Assembly: GCF_963678635.1 (NCBI RefSeq)
Contig: NC_087068.1
Location: 56,142,467 to 56,206,466, forward strand
Reading direction: 5' to 3'
Source of the DNA: Symsagittifera roscoffensis
Taxonomy: Eukaryota; Xenacoelomorpha; Acoela; Convolutidae
Length of the DNA stretch: 64,000 nucleotides
Made by a program: the position numbers and the translations under genes. Below, piece after piece: positions 34,136 through 45,596 of the stretch (the stretch's first letter is position 1; each line of letters begins with the position of its first letter). The notes beneath the pieces are model-generated. The model was not told where the DNA came from and did not search any database. It saw nothing but the letters and a program-made list of their open reading frames with translations.

Positions 34136-34218
34136 AATTTTTGTCCAGAGTCATGCTTGTTTAGCGCGCTCACCACCATCATTAGTATACATTGGTGCCT
34201 AATTTCCTTTAAAAAAAT

Positions 34219-34433
34219 GGCTCTTTTCCAGTTCCCCCCTTTCAAAATACCGAGTTTTATGTTTGTTTTACGTGTTATTATGGCTAAATGCGTGATGTTA
34301 CGCTGTAATGTATGAAGAAAAAATCTGTTCAGAATTGTCGATTTGTTCACCACACCAAATTCCATTGCATTATGACAACGTTAAATAGACTTTTCAAATT
34401 TGAATTTGAAAGGGGGGGAACTGGAAAAGAGCC
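34219..34433 (-). mobile_element. MITE family A, reverse orientation (array unit 1)
   Basis: TIRs are as in other A copies; the flanks AAAAAAAT and AAAAAATT agree at seven of eight positions. Equivalent copies are at 36042-36257, 37864-38077 and 39683-39898. Confidence 0.9.
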
Positions 34434-34622
34434 AAAAAATTAGAGTTGGTCAGCCAAAAAAGTTGCCATGAAATAGTTCGAAAGCGGTACACTAGTTCGA
34501 AAAAATTGGCAAACATTGTTAAGGGGAGGGGCGCCCTTCACAGCCTTCTACAAGAATGACCAAAAGCGACATCGGCTCTTTTCGAATCCCCCTTTAATTT
34601 TTTTTTAAAATCAATTTATGAC

Positions 34623-35702
34623 ATTACGAGGCCAAACTTTGCATTCTGTGCATTGTATGCGGATTCCACGACAGGTCAAAATCAGATTTGTCGCGGAATC
34701 CACATCATAGCTACTTTTCTTCGATCTTCTTTGCTGTTATGGATTCCACAAGCAAATACTTAAAACACTGTTCCGCTCAAAATCGCTTCAAAATAGACAA
34801 ATTTGCGGAATCGCAATCGTATTTGCGGAATCCAAAACAGTTTGTGGAGTCCACGAACAAACAATAAGAAAATTGTATAGTTAACTTGAGCTGTTGCGGA
34901 ATCCGCAGCTGTAAGCGGAATCCGCAAAGTGTAAGTGGAATCCGCATTTTGTTTGCGGATTGTGTTTAAATATATGTATGTATGTAGTAACGTTAAAAGT
35001 TATATCTTTTAATTACATGATTTGATTTCATTTGTTATGCGTTGGGTTTCTAATCACTCTCAACCTAATGACTTCAAATAATGAATTTATTCCATTTTAT
35101 TCCTTATTACTCCAGTTTTTGGGATTCCATCAATCCCAAATACTGACCAGTATGTGGGATTGACGCAATCCCAAATACTAACCTAATTTGGCGACATGCT
35201 GTGTGTTGTATTTCCATACACATTCAACTCAATGACTCCAAATATTGAAATAATTCGGTGTTGTGTTTCCAAAGTACTAAAAGATGACATCCACCGATTT
35301 AGGTAAAAAATATTTTAAGACTTGTTCGTGGATTCCGCTGACAATAGTTAAGTTCTTTCTTTTAGGTTCCGCATTACTGGAAAAAGAACTCTAGCTCTTA
35401 ATTGTTCATATGCAAGTTCAGTATTGAACAAAATTCGGAACCCAACTTACAATTTGCGGAATCTGCTTACATTTGCGGATTCCGCTTAAGTTTGCGGTTT
35501 CCGCATACATTTTGCGGAATCCAATTACAGTTACGGAATCCAAAACAACTAGTTATAATGTGCCGACGAAAATTACGTTACACTCATATGTACAAGGAAT
35601 CCACTTACATTTTGGAACAGGTTTAAAGATTAGCTTTTGGAATCCAGGAACAAACAGACGCAAAATTGTGCGCCTATCCAGTGCACAGTTAGGCCTCCTA
35701 AT
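34623..35702. mobile_element. GCGGAATCCGC-rich element (array unit 1)
   Basis: The ends are imperfect inverted repeats: ATTACGAGGCCAAACTTTGC at the left, and GTGCACAGTTAGGCCTCCTAAT at the right. Inside, words such as GCGGATTCCGC, GCGGAATCCGC and TTGCGGAATCC recur more than fifteen times, clustered near both ends. The same element is in the other three units. Related shorter pieces lie at 45127-45327 and 61399-61590, and related word-rich sequence in the 0.77-kb repeats. It is a non-autonomous DNA-element candidate with subterminal repeats; no transposase seen. Confidence 0.6.
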
Positions 35703-35752
35703 GAAAAACCAATTTATTTTGACTTTTTTTGTTTTAATCTAACAACAAAACT

Positions 35753-35960
35753 GGCTCTTTTTCCTTCCCCCCATCACCTCACATAAGCATCAATTTCATG
35801 GTGTAACAAGTCGTTTTACAAGGTTGACTATGGTAACCAAATATGTTTGTCATGGCCTAATAAGTCAGCATGTCAACTTTCATGACAATCGGACAAAGTG
35901 ATCAGTAATTTCAAATATAAAAATTAGCAGGTGGGGGGGGGGGGGGAAGGAAAAAGAGCC
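35753..35960 (+). mobile_element. MITE B, internal chimeric copy (unit 2)
   Basis: The left half matches the outer copy at 41219 (CATCACCTCACATAAGCATC) and the right half matches the outer copy at 33930 (AATAAGTCAGCATGTCAA). Its flanks differ: ACAAAACT at the left and AATTTTTG at the right. Confidence 0.9.
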
Positions 35961-36041
35961 AATTTTTGTCCAGAGTCATGCTTGTTTAGCGCGCTCACCA
36001 CCATTATTAGTATACATTGGTGCCTAATTTCCTAAAAAAAT

Positions 36042-36257
36042 GGCTCTTTTCCAGTTCCCCCCATTTCAAAATACCGAGTTTTATGTTTGTTTTACGTGTT
36101 ATTATGGCTAAATGCGTGATGTTACGCTGTAATGTATGAAGAACAAATCTGTTCAGAATTGTCGATTTGTTCACCACACCAAATTTCATTATATTATGAC
36201 AACGTTAAATAGACTTTTCAAATTTGAATTTGAAAGAGGGGGAACTGGAAAAGAGCC
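36042..36257 (-). mobile_element. MITE family A, reverse orientation (unit 2)
   Basis: Near-identical to 34219-34433, with a G-run shortened to GAGGGGGAACTGG at the right end. Confidence 0.9.
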
Positions 36258-37576
36258 AAAAAATTAGAGTTGGTCAGCCAAAAAAGTTGCCATGAAATAG
36301 TTCGAAAGCGGTACACTAGTTCGAAAAAATTGGCAAACATTGTTAAGGGGAGGGGCGCCCTTCACAGCCTTCTACAAGAATGACCAAAAGCGACATCGGC
36401 TCTTTTCGAGTCCCCCTTTAATTTTTTTTTAAAATCAATTTATGACATTACGAGGCCAAACTTTGCATTCTGTGCATTGTATGCGGATTCCACGACAGGT
36501 CAAAATCAGATTTGTCGCGGAATCCACATCATAGCTACTTTTCTTCAATCTTCTTTGCTGTTATGGATTCCACAAGCAAATACTTAAAACACTGTTCCGC
36601 TCAAAATCGCTTCAAAAATAGACAAATTTGCGGAATCGCAATCGTATTTGCGGAATCCAAAACAGTTTGTGGAGTCCACGAACAAACAATAAGAAAATTG
36701 TATAGTTAACTTGAGCTGTTGCGGAATCCGCAGCTGTAAGCGGAATCCGCAAAGTGTAAGTGGAATCCGCATTTTGTTTGCGGATTGTGTTTAAATATAT
36801 GTATGTATGTAGTAACGTTAAAAGTTATATCTTTTAATTACATGATTTGATTTCATTTGTTATGCGTTGTGTTTCTAATCACTCTCAACCTAATGACTTC
36901 AAATAATGAATTTATTCCATTTTATTCCTTATTACTCCAGTTTTTGGGATTCCATCAATCCCAAATACTGACCAGCATGTGGGATTGACGCAATCCCAAA
37001 TACTAACCTAATTTGGCGACATGCTGTGTGTTGTATTTCCATACACATTCAACTCAATGACTCCAAATATTGAAATAATTCGGTGTTGTGTTTCCAAAGT
37101 ACTAAAAGATGACATCCACCGATTTAGTTAAAAAATATTTTAAGACTTGTTCGTGGATTCCGCTGACAATAGTTAAGTTCTTTCTTTTAGGTTCCGCATT
37201 ACTGGAAAAAGAACTCTAGTTCTTAATTATTCATATGCAAGTTCAGTATTGAACAAAATTCGGAACCCAACTTACAATTTGCGGAATCTGCTTACATTTG
37301 CGGATTCCGCTTAAGTTTGCGGTTTCCGCATACATTTTGCGGAATCCAATTACAGTTACGGAATCCAAAACAACTAGTTATAATGTGCCGACGAAAATTA
37401 CGTTACACTCATATGTACAAGGAATCCACTTACATTTTGGAACAGGTTTAAAGATTAGCTTTTGGAATCTAGGAACAAACAGACGCAAAATTGTGCGCCT
37501 ATCCAGTGCACAGTTAGGCCTCCTAATGAAAAACCAATTTATTTTGACTTTTTTGTTTTAATCTAACAACAAAACT

Positions 37577-37782
37577 GGCTCTTTTTCCTTCCCCCCATCA
37601 CCTCACATAAGCATCAATTTCATGGTGTAACAAGTCGTTTTACAAGGTTGACTATGGAGACCAAATATGTTTGTCATGGCCTAATAAGTCAGCATGTCAA
37701 TTTTCATGACAATCGGACAAAGTGATCAGTAATTTCAAATATAAAAATTAGCAGGTGGGGGGGGGGGAAAGGAAAAAGAGCC
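37577..37782 (+). mobile_element. MITE B, internal chimeric copy (unit 3)
   Basis: Same hybrid arrangement and same mismatched flanks as the copy at 35753. It differs by GGAGACC in place of GGTAACC at the hybrid boundary. Confidence 0.9.
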
Positions 37783-37863
37783 AATTTTTGTCCAGAGTCA
37801 TGCTTGTTTAGCGCGCTCACCACCATCATTAGTATACATTGGTGCCTAATTTCCTAAAAAAAT

Positions 37864-38077
37864 GGCTCTTTTCCAGTTCCCCCCTTTCAAAATACCGAGT
37901 TTTATGTTTGTTTTACGTGTTATTATGGCTAAATGCGTGATGTTACGCTGTAATGTATGAAGAACAAATCTGTTCAGAATTGTCGATTTGTTCACCACAC
38001 CAAATTTCATTATATTATGACAACGTTAAATAGACTTTTCAAATTGAATTTGAAAGAGGGGGAACTGGAAAAGAGCC
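37864..38077 (-). mobile_element. MITE family A, reverse orientation (unit 3)
   Basis: Same element and flanks as in units 1 and 2. Confidence 0.9.
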
Positions 38078-39396
38078 AAAAAATTAGAGTTGGTCAGCCA
38101 AAAAAGTTGCCATGAAATAGTTCGAAAGCGGTACACTAGTTCGAAAAAATTGGCAAACATTGTTAAGGGGAGGGGCTTCCTTCACAGCCTTCTACAAGAA
38201 TGACCAAAAGCGACATCGGCTCTTTTCGAGTCCCCCTTTAATTTTTTTTTAAATCAATTTATGACATTACGAGGCCAAACTTTGCATTCTGTGCATTGTA
38301 TGCGGATTCCACGACAGGTCAAAATCAGATTTGTCGCGGAATCCACATCATAGCTACTTTTCTTCGATCTTCTTTGCTGTTATGGATTCCACAAGCAAAT
38401 ACTTAAAACACTGTTCCGCTCAAAATTGCTTCAAAAATAGACAAATTTGCGGAATCGCAATCGTATTTGCGGAATCCAAAACAGTTTGTGGAGTCCACGA
38501 ACAAACAATAAGAAAATTGTATAGTTAACTTGAGCTGTTGCGGAATCCGCAGCTGTAAGCGGAATCCGCAAAGTGTAAGTGGAATCCGCATTTTGTTTGC
38601 GGATTGTGTTTAAATATATGTATGTATGTAGTAACGTTAAAAGTTATATCTTTTAATTACATGATTTGATTTCATTTGTTATGCGTTGGGTTTCTAATCA
38701 CTCTCAACCTAACGACTTCAAATAATGAATTTATTCCATTTTATTCCTTATTACTCCAGTTTTTGGGATTCCATCAATCCCAAATACTGACCAGTATGTG
38801 GGATTGACGCAATCCCAAATACTAACCTAATTTGGCGACATGCTGTGTGTTGTATTTCCATACACATTCAACTCAATGACTCCAAATATTGAAATAATTC
38901 GGTGTTGTGTTTCCAAAGTACTAAAAGATGACATCCACCGATTTAGGTAAAAAATATTTTAAGACTTGTTCGTGGATTCCGCTGACAATAGTTAAGTTCT
39001 TTCTTTTAGGTTCCGCATTACTGGAAAAAGAACTCTAGTTCTTAATTATTCATCTGCAAGTTCAGTATTGAACAAAATTCGGAACCCAACTTACAATTTG
39101 CGGAATCTGCTTACATTTGCGGATTCCGCTTAAGTTTGCGGTTTCCGCATACATTTTGCGGAATCCAATTACAGTTACGGAATCCAAAACAACTAGTTAT
39201 AATGTGCCGACGAAAATTACGTTACACTCATATGTACAAGGAATCCACTTACATTTTGGAACAGGTTTAAAGATTAGCTTTTGGAATCCAGGAACAAACA
39301 GACGCAAAATTGTGCGCCTATCCAGTGCACAGTTAGGCCTCCTAATGAAAAACCAATTTATTTTGACTTTTTTTGTTTTAATCTAACAACAAAACT

Positions 39397-39601
39397 GGCT
39401 CTTTTTCCTTCCCCCCCATCACCTCACATAAGCATCAATTTCATGGTGTAACAAGTCGTTTTACAAGGTTGACTATGGTAACCAAATATGTTTGTCATGG
39501 CCTAATAAGTCAGCATGTCAACTTTCATGACAATCGGACAAAGTGATCAGTAATTTCAAATATAAAAATTAGCAGGTGGGGGGGGGGAAGGAAAAAGAGC
39601 C
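39397..39601 (+). mobile_element. MITE B, internal chimeric copy (unit 4)
   Basis: Same hybrid arrangement and mismatched flanks as the copy at 35753. Confidence 0.9.
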
Positions 39602-39682
39602 AATTTTTGTCCAGAGTCATGCTTGTTTAGCGCGCTCACCACCATTATTAGTATACATTGGTGCCTAATTTCCTAAAAAAAT

Positions 39683-39898
39683 GGCTCTTTTCCAGTTCCC
39701 CCCATTTCAAAATACCGAGTTTTATGTTTGTTTTACGTGTTATTATGGCTAAATGCGTGATGTTACGCTGTAATGTATGAAGAACAAATCTGTTCAGAAT
39801 TGTCGATTTGTTCACCACACCAAATTTCATTATATTATGACAACGTTAAATAGACTTTTCAAATTTGAATTTGAAAGAGGGGGAACTGGAAAAGAGCC
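39683..39898 (-). mobile_element. MITE family A, reverse orientation (unit 4)
   Basis: Same element and flanks as in units 1 to 3. Confidence 0.9.
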
Positions 39899-41218
39899 AA
39901 AAAATTAGAGTTGGTCAGCCAAAACAGTTGCCATGAAATAGTTCGAAAGCGGTACACTAGTTCGAAAAAATTGGCAAACATTGTTAAGGGGAGGGGCGCC
40001 CTTCACAGCCTTCTACAAGAATGACCAAAAGCGACATCGGCTCTTTTCGAGTCCCCCTTTAATTTTTTTTTTAAAATCAATTTATGACATTACGAGGCCA
40101 AACTTTGCATTCTGTGCATTGTATGCGGATTCCACGACAGGTCAAAATCAGATTTGTCGCGGAATCCACATCATAGCTACTTTTCTTCGATCTTCTTTGC
40201 TGTTATGGATTCCACAAGCAAATACTTAAAACACTGTTCCGCTCAAAATCGCTTCAAAAATAGACAAATTTGCGGAATCGCAATCGTATTTGCGGAATCC
40301 AAAACAGTTTGTGGAGTCCACGAACAAACAATAAGAAAATTGTATAGTTAACTTGAGCTGTTGCGGAATCCGCAGCTGTAAGCGGAATCCGCAAAGTGTA
40401 AGTGGAATCCGCATTTTGTTTGCGGATTGTGTTTAAATATATGTATGTATGTAGTAACGTTAAAAGTTATATCTTTTAATTACATGATTTGATTTCATTT
40501 GTTATGCGTTGGGTTTCTAATCACTCTCAACCTAATGACTTCAAATAATGAATTTATTCCATTTTATTCCTTATTACTCCAGTTTTTGGGATTCCATCAA
40601 TCCCAAATACTGACCAGTATGTGGGATTGACGCAATCCCAAATACTAACCTAATTTGGCGACATGCTGTGTGTTGTATTTCCATACACATTCAACTCAAT
40701 GACTCCAAATATTGAAATAATTCGGTGTTGTGTTTCCAAAGTACTAAAAGATGACATCCACCGATTTAGGTAAAAAATATTTTAAGACTTGTTCGTGGAT
40801 TCCGCTGACAATAGTTAAGTTCTGTCTTTTAGGTTCCGCATTACTGGAAAAAGAACTCTAGTTCTTAATTATTCATATGCAAGTTCAGTATTGAACAAAA
40901 TTCGGAACCCACTTACAATTTGCGGAATCTGCTTACATTTGCGGATTCCGCTTAAGTTTGCGGTTTCCGCATACATTTTGCGGAATCCAATTACAGTTAC
41001 GGAATCCAAAACAACTAGTTATAATGTGCCGACGAAAATTACGTTACACTCATATGTACAAGGAATCCACTTACATTTTGGAACAGGTTTAAAGATTAGC
41101 TTTTGGAATCCAGGAACAAACAGACGCAAAATTGTGCGCCTATCCAGTGCACAGTTAGGCCTCCTAATGAAAAACCAATTTATTTTGACTTTTTTTGTTT
41201 TAATCTAACAACAAAACT

Positions 41219-41426
41219 GGCTCTTTTTCCTTCCCCCCCCCCCCCATCACCTCACATAAGCATCAATTTCATGGTGTAACAAGTCGTTTTACAAGGTTGA
41301 GTATGAAGACCAAATATGTTTGTCATGGCCTAATTAGTCCGTTTGTCAGACATTATAACAATCCGACAAAGTGAACAGAAAAATTACTTTAAAAAGTTTG
41401 CAGGTGGCGGGAAACGAAAAAGAGCC
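41219..41426 (+). mobile_element. MITE B, right outer copy
   Basis: Ends GGCTCTTTTTCC and GAAAAAGAGCC with flanks ACAAAACT and ACAAAAAT (seven of eight match). The right half (TTAGTCCGTTTGTCAGACAT) is unlike that of the other four copies in the array, so this copy keeps its original right side. Confidence 0.9.
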
Positions 41427-41602
41427 ACAAAAATTGCATCAAAAGGTGTCAGAGTGAAAAAGTGAACAAATTTTCATAACTTTTTTTACAGGCAAATTGC
41501 CGTGGAATGAACATTTTTTAAATTTGTTTTTGGAAATTTTATGAGGTGAAAAAAGCTGGAAATTTTAATCATTTTTAAAACAGAGTGGAAAAGATCTCAA
41601 AC

Positions 41603-42032
41603 CTTCGCAAGTCGCATGACTTTTTCGAGTTCAAAAGATCTGAATGGAAGTTCAAACTCCCTCGAACACTTGAGGAAATCCAAGAGGATCTCAAAAACAG
41701 CCTCGTCGTGGTTTCCAATTGGCAAGAAGCCATCTTCGAGTTCAAATTCCTTCTCGCCTTTCAGCATTCGTGAGACGTCGTTTTTTGGACAGTTGTCGGC
41801 CATAAAAATCTCCCGAGCTATCAGACAACGTCGGTCGCCGACCAGCAAAGGGACTTCGTTATAAGCAGTCAGACTTAGTCTTTGTTGTCGTTTGCGTTGT
41901 TCGTATTCCTTTTTCTGCTGGTTTCCGAAAATGATTTGTTGTTCTTTCACGGCTTTTTCCTTTTCTTTTGACATTTCCTCGCGCTCTATCGCGAAGTTTT
42001 CAGACTGTGATTCCAGCTCTTTCTCTTTTTCA
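41603..42032 (-). CDS. BTB/coiled-coil protein, exon with BTB domain
   Basis: The exon runs from a CTTTTCCAG acceptor (42040-42033; first base completes a Ser codon) to an AAG|GTTTGA donor at 41602, coding 143 residues. The first ~55 are a charged coiled coil (EKELESQSENFAIEREEMSK, then QQKKEYEQRKRQQR). The remainder resembles a BTB/POZ fold: VPLLVGDRRCLIAREIF, VSRMLKGEKEFELEDG, DEAVFEILLDFLKC and FELEKVMRLAK. The VG-x-RR start and the DFLKC strand-helix pattern recall the T1/KCTD subtype, but this is by eye. BTB domains mediate oligomerisation or Cullin-3 binding; which applies here is unknown. Confidence 0.82.
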
Positions 42033-42284
42033 CTGGAAAAGTGAAGCTTAGTTTCAGATTTACACAGTTTCTAAGAAGTGTTTTTTAGCGAAACAAGCCG
42101 GTTTGTTTGAGCCGGTATTGAAAGAAAAATTGAACAGCAAAGTTAGAAATTCCAGCTGACTTCTTAAAAATCACGAAGTCATTTCCCACCTTTTTAACAA
42201 AATAAAGTGAGCGAGCTTAATCTAGGATTTAAAAGCCTAAGATCAAAAAGCTACGGGATCTCTCTGTTTATTAAAGCCCCTTCT

Positions 42285-42474
42285 GGCTCTTCCACCCCAC
42301 CCGCAATTCAAATTTTCAACTTTCTTATTTTTCTTACGTGTTATTATGGCTGAATAGGTGATGTTACAATTTTAGGTATGAAAGAAAAATCTGTTCACAA
42401 AAGTTAGGTGGATCGCTATTTCATTGCAAAACTTTTACAAAATTTCATTGCACTATGACAACGTTAAATAAGCT
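42285..42474 (-). mobile_element. MITE family A relic interrupted by a MITE B
   Basis: A diverged, reversed family A body begins TGGCTCTTCCACCCC and includes TACGTGTTATTATGGCTGAA and TATGACAACGTTAAATAAGC. The MITE B at 42475 is inserted in it. Confidence 0.65.
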
Positions 42475-42674
42475 GGCTCTTTTTCCTTTTCCCCCACCTG
42501 CAAGTTTTTATATTTGAAGTTACTGTTCACTTTGTCTGATTGCCATGAAAATTGACATGCAGACTAATTAGGCCCAGACAAACGTATTTGATCTTCATAA
42601 TTAACCTTATAAATCCACTCGTTAGACCATAAAATTCATGTTTGAGTGAGGTGGGGGGGGAAGGAAAAAGAGCC
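42475..42674 (-). mobile_element. MITE family B copy with perfect 8-bp TSD
   Basis: Reverse orientation; ends GGCTCTTTTTCC and GGAAAAAGAGCC. AATAAGCT flanks both sides (42467-42474 and 42675-42682). Confidence 0.93.
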
Positions 42675-43236
42675 AATAAGCTTTACAAAATACTTTCCCC
42701 CATCTTTCAGTTTCAATTTCTAAATTTAGCAATGTCAGAATTCAATGAAAGTAGGCATGGTGAACAAGTTAACAAATATCAAACAAAAACCATCACGCGT
42801 TTAGACGAAAAATCAGAAAACGGTTACAAAAAAGGAAACGCTTCAATATGATATATTACTTAACTTCTTCTGATAAAAAATTTGTGGTTCCGTGGAAAAC
42901 CCATTTTTCGAGAAAAAAAAAACACATTCAAACTTAAAAAAAAAATATCTCAACTAAATTGCACCCGAAGCCAAAAAAATGATTTGAGTTAATTCTAAAA
43001 CAAGTTAAATCCAATTGTTTTTTTTCCAGTTCCAGTTTTAAGCATTTTTTCTACTTAAATCAATTTTACTTGATTGAAAATCATCTTTTTGTGCCGCTGA
43101 TAGTTTGTAAAAAAAAATTAGATTTAAGTAAGTCCCTTTTGAATAAGTTCATTTATAACAGTCAGAAGGGAGTTTTTTCTATAAAAAAGCAAAATCATCC
43201 TGTCATAGAAAATTAGTACCCAATTGAAATAGTGTG

Positions 43237-43580
43237 CCCGGGTTGAACAAAAATGCTAGTCATAAAATTTCCATATATGGAAAAATTCTAGTCATACCCT
43301 TTCCATACAAATCCCTACGTACAGAAAATTGCATGAAAGGTGTATGATTAGTATTTTTTTATTCATGGAAATTGTATGATAAGCCTTTTTTAATACATTT
43401 TTTTCCTTTTTTTATGAAGAGATACCAATTTCAATACCAAAACAACAATAAGATACCTTTGAAATTCGATTAAACTCATTTTGCAAAAATGTACAAATTT
43501 TGTAGGACTAGCTTTTTTCCATAGATTAGGTGTATGAAATGGTACGATTAGCATTTTTGGTCTATGAAGGTCAACCCGGG
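43237..43580. repeat. CCCGGG-ended inverted-repeat element, copy 2
   Basis: Begins CCCGGGTTGAACAAAAATGC and ends GGTCAACCCGGG, with internal TTGTATGATAAGC-like words. It lies in the intron between BTB-gene exons at 42032 and 45597. TG lies outside both ends, as for copy 1. Confidence 0.7.
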
Positions 43581-44615
43581 TGGGTAGTTTTAATTTCGGG
43601 AAACCAATCCAAATATGGAAAACTCAAGAGAAAAATTTCTAAACATGGAAAATTTACGAAGCAAAAAAGTAAATAAAAAAATATAACGTTGATTTACAAG
43701 CTGCAAAATCAACATTAAGCTAAGTTTTCTCTCTGTTTTTGCTTTCTAATCTGTTTATGATTTGAGTAGCCTTATAAAAACAGTTTCGTTTCAAGCATCA
43801 TTGGTTTTTGGATTGAACAAAAGATTGGAAACAGCCTTTAGCATAAAAGGACGAGCGAAATTGTTAAGCACACAAAATGAATCACTCTATCAAGGTTTAT
43901 ATTGATCTAGTTCATTCGTGGGCAAAATCTAAAAAACAACGGTGATGCAACAATTGAATACAATGGTTTTTTTTCAATGTACGAGAATTTCTGATCATTA
44001 TTTGATTTTTGCGAAAACTTTTAATCTAAATTAACTATGGTTGAACGATTTTAAATATGATATAGCCTTCGACGCATTCTAATGATTGTTTGGGTACATT
44101 GTTTTGCGTAGAAAAAAGTAATTAGTACAAAAAAAACAGTAAAATATAGTCCCTTCTACTTTCAGTGGGCGAAACAAGAAGCCAAAAAGAGACAAACCTT
44201 AATCAAGATACACACTTTTAATACATCCGACTTTCAAGTTTTCCTAAAATAAAATTAATTTTGGGCTGAGAAGAAATTTTTTTTGTTAGAAAAGATAAAT
44301 CCGAGAAAAATGTTTTGAAAATTCAAAAACTTGGATAATTACACCAAATTATGCTTTTTTTTTACAAAAATAATGAAATTAAGATGAAAAAAAAATTGTT
44401 TAATTCATACTAATTTTGAATACTTAATTTATTTCATACTCGTTGACACGTGAGTGTTTTGAGCCGAAATCAGCAAAACTCGTTCTGCAGCATAGATCGA
44501 CCTTTCACCCTGAATGAACAAAAATTAAAATTAATGGCGAGGGGCAGAGGTAAATGCGGAAAAAATGGTTTTCCTTATAGCAATTTTTGTAACCATAAAT
44601 TCTTTGCATTTGTAG
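43581..44615. other. Intron sequence without recognised features
   Basis: This is AT-rich sequence within the 3.6-kb BTB-gene intron. No exon or repeat end is seen. Confidence 0.4.
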
Positions 44616-44976
44616 CAGGAGCGGATATAGGATTTTCTCGAAGGAGGCGGATTTTCAAAAAATTTTCAAAAATTTTGACGACCTTTTTTTTAGGTCGACC
44701 AAATAGATTTTTTGAGCTCTCCTAAAGCACTAAAAAGACAAGGTTGTAGCCAATTTAGTGCGCCGCAGGCAAAACTTTGAAAAACAGGTCAAAAAAGGCC
44801 CCCTCAAAGTTGGTATATATTGGCGCCGAAGGTTGGTATATATTGGTATAAAATTTTAGGGTCGGTCGGCCAAAAATGGATTTCTCAAAAAGTACCAAAG
44901 GGGGGACCCTTTGGGTCGGCAGGGATTCAAATCCGTGAGACAAAAACGTCCGCCCCCTCCCCTAAATCCGCCCCTG
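44616..44976 (-). mobile_element. CAGGGGCGGA element, diverged copy
   Basis: Ends CAGGAGCGGATATAGGA and TAAATCCGCCCCTG are inverted repeats, and the body (AGGTCGACCAAATAGATTTT, GGGTCGGTCGGCCAAAAATG, GGGGGGACCCTTTGGGTCGG) matches, in the opposite orientation, the copy at 47335. Open frames here in several registers reflect its GC-rich skew, not genes. No TSD is clear. Confidence 0.75.
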
Positions 44977-45126
44977 AATGCAGCACATTTTATGAAAACG
45001 AAGTTTTTGGTGAGGAAAATAACCCTTCTCCGAAAAATGCATGTCATTGTTGGAGCCCATTTTTATCAATTAGGACTCAGCTTGTCCTTGTGCATAATTG
45101 TTGATTTTTATTGCTAGCCATATGAA

Positions 45127-45327
45127 ATCACGAGCCCAAACTGTGCACTGGAAATGCGCACAGTTTAGTTTGTGTAAGTCTCTGGAATCCACAGATAAAA
45201 TTTAAAATAGGTTAAATTTTTATCAGAACGATCAAAGAAAACAAAAGGATAACGAAACGCCAACGAGAGCATTATTGCTCCGAAATTCGCTCAAAATTCA
45301 TAAGACACACAGTTCAGCCTCGTAATT
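45127..45327. repeat. Short GCGGAATCC-family element relic
   Basis: Left ATCACGAGCCCAAACTGTGC and right GACACACAGTTCAGCCTCGTAATTT resemble the inverted ends of the 1.08-kb element in the array. Confidence 0.5.
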
Positions 45328-45596
45328 TGAATTCCAAGGTATTTGTTCAAGATTTTGTAAATTGTGCAACAAATTCGATAATTTTCCGATTATCAACAAT
45401 TTGAAGACTTGAAGATGTTGATTTTTTTTCATCACAGAATGTCAGCTGATCAAATATGAAACTCTGGCGCTGACCCCAATCCGATTTTAAAAGCTAACCA
45501 GATGGACTTTTTAAAATCTCGCATATATATTTCCCTTTGTTTTCTGAAATCTATAATCCGATGATCTGTCCTAAGTGTTTTACAGAGCTCTCTTAC

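Larger units (their letters stand above)
33930..41426. repeat. Tandem array of four ~1.82-kb units bounded by MITEs
   Basis: MITE B left ends occur at 33930, 35753, 37577, 39397 and 41219, with spacings of 1823, 1824, 1820 and 1822. Each unit holds a MITE B, a ~85-bp spacer starting AATTTTTGTCCAGAGTCATG, a MITE A in reverse orientation, a ~190-bp spacer starting AAAAAATTAGAGTTGGTCAG, and a ~1.08-kb element full of GCGGAATCC words. Units differ by few substitutions. Repeated small open frames in the array follow DNA identity and are not supported as genes. The whole array is inside the 7.9-kb intron between BTB-gene exons at 33680 and 41603. Confidence 0.95.

Noticed and set aside
35473-41208. 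Repeated plus-strand open frames of 87-105 codons and minus-strand frames of about 60 codons in each 1.82-kb unit
   Set aside because: They follow the repeat units, consist of translated GCGGAATCC words or MITE sequence, and have no recognisable domains.
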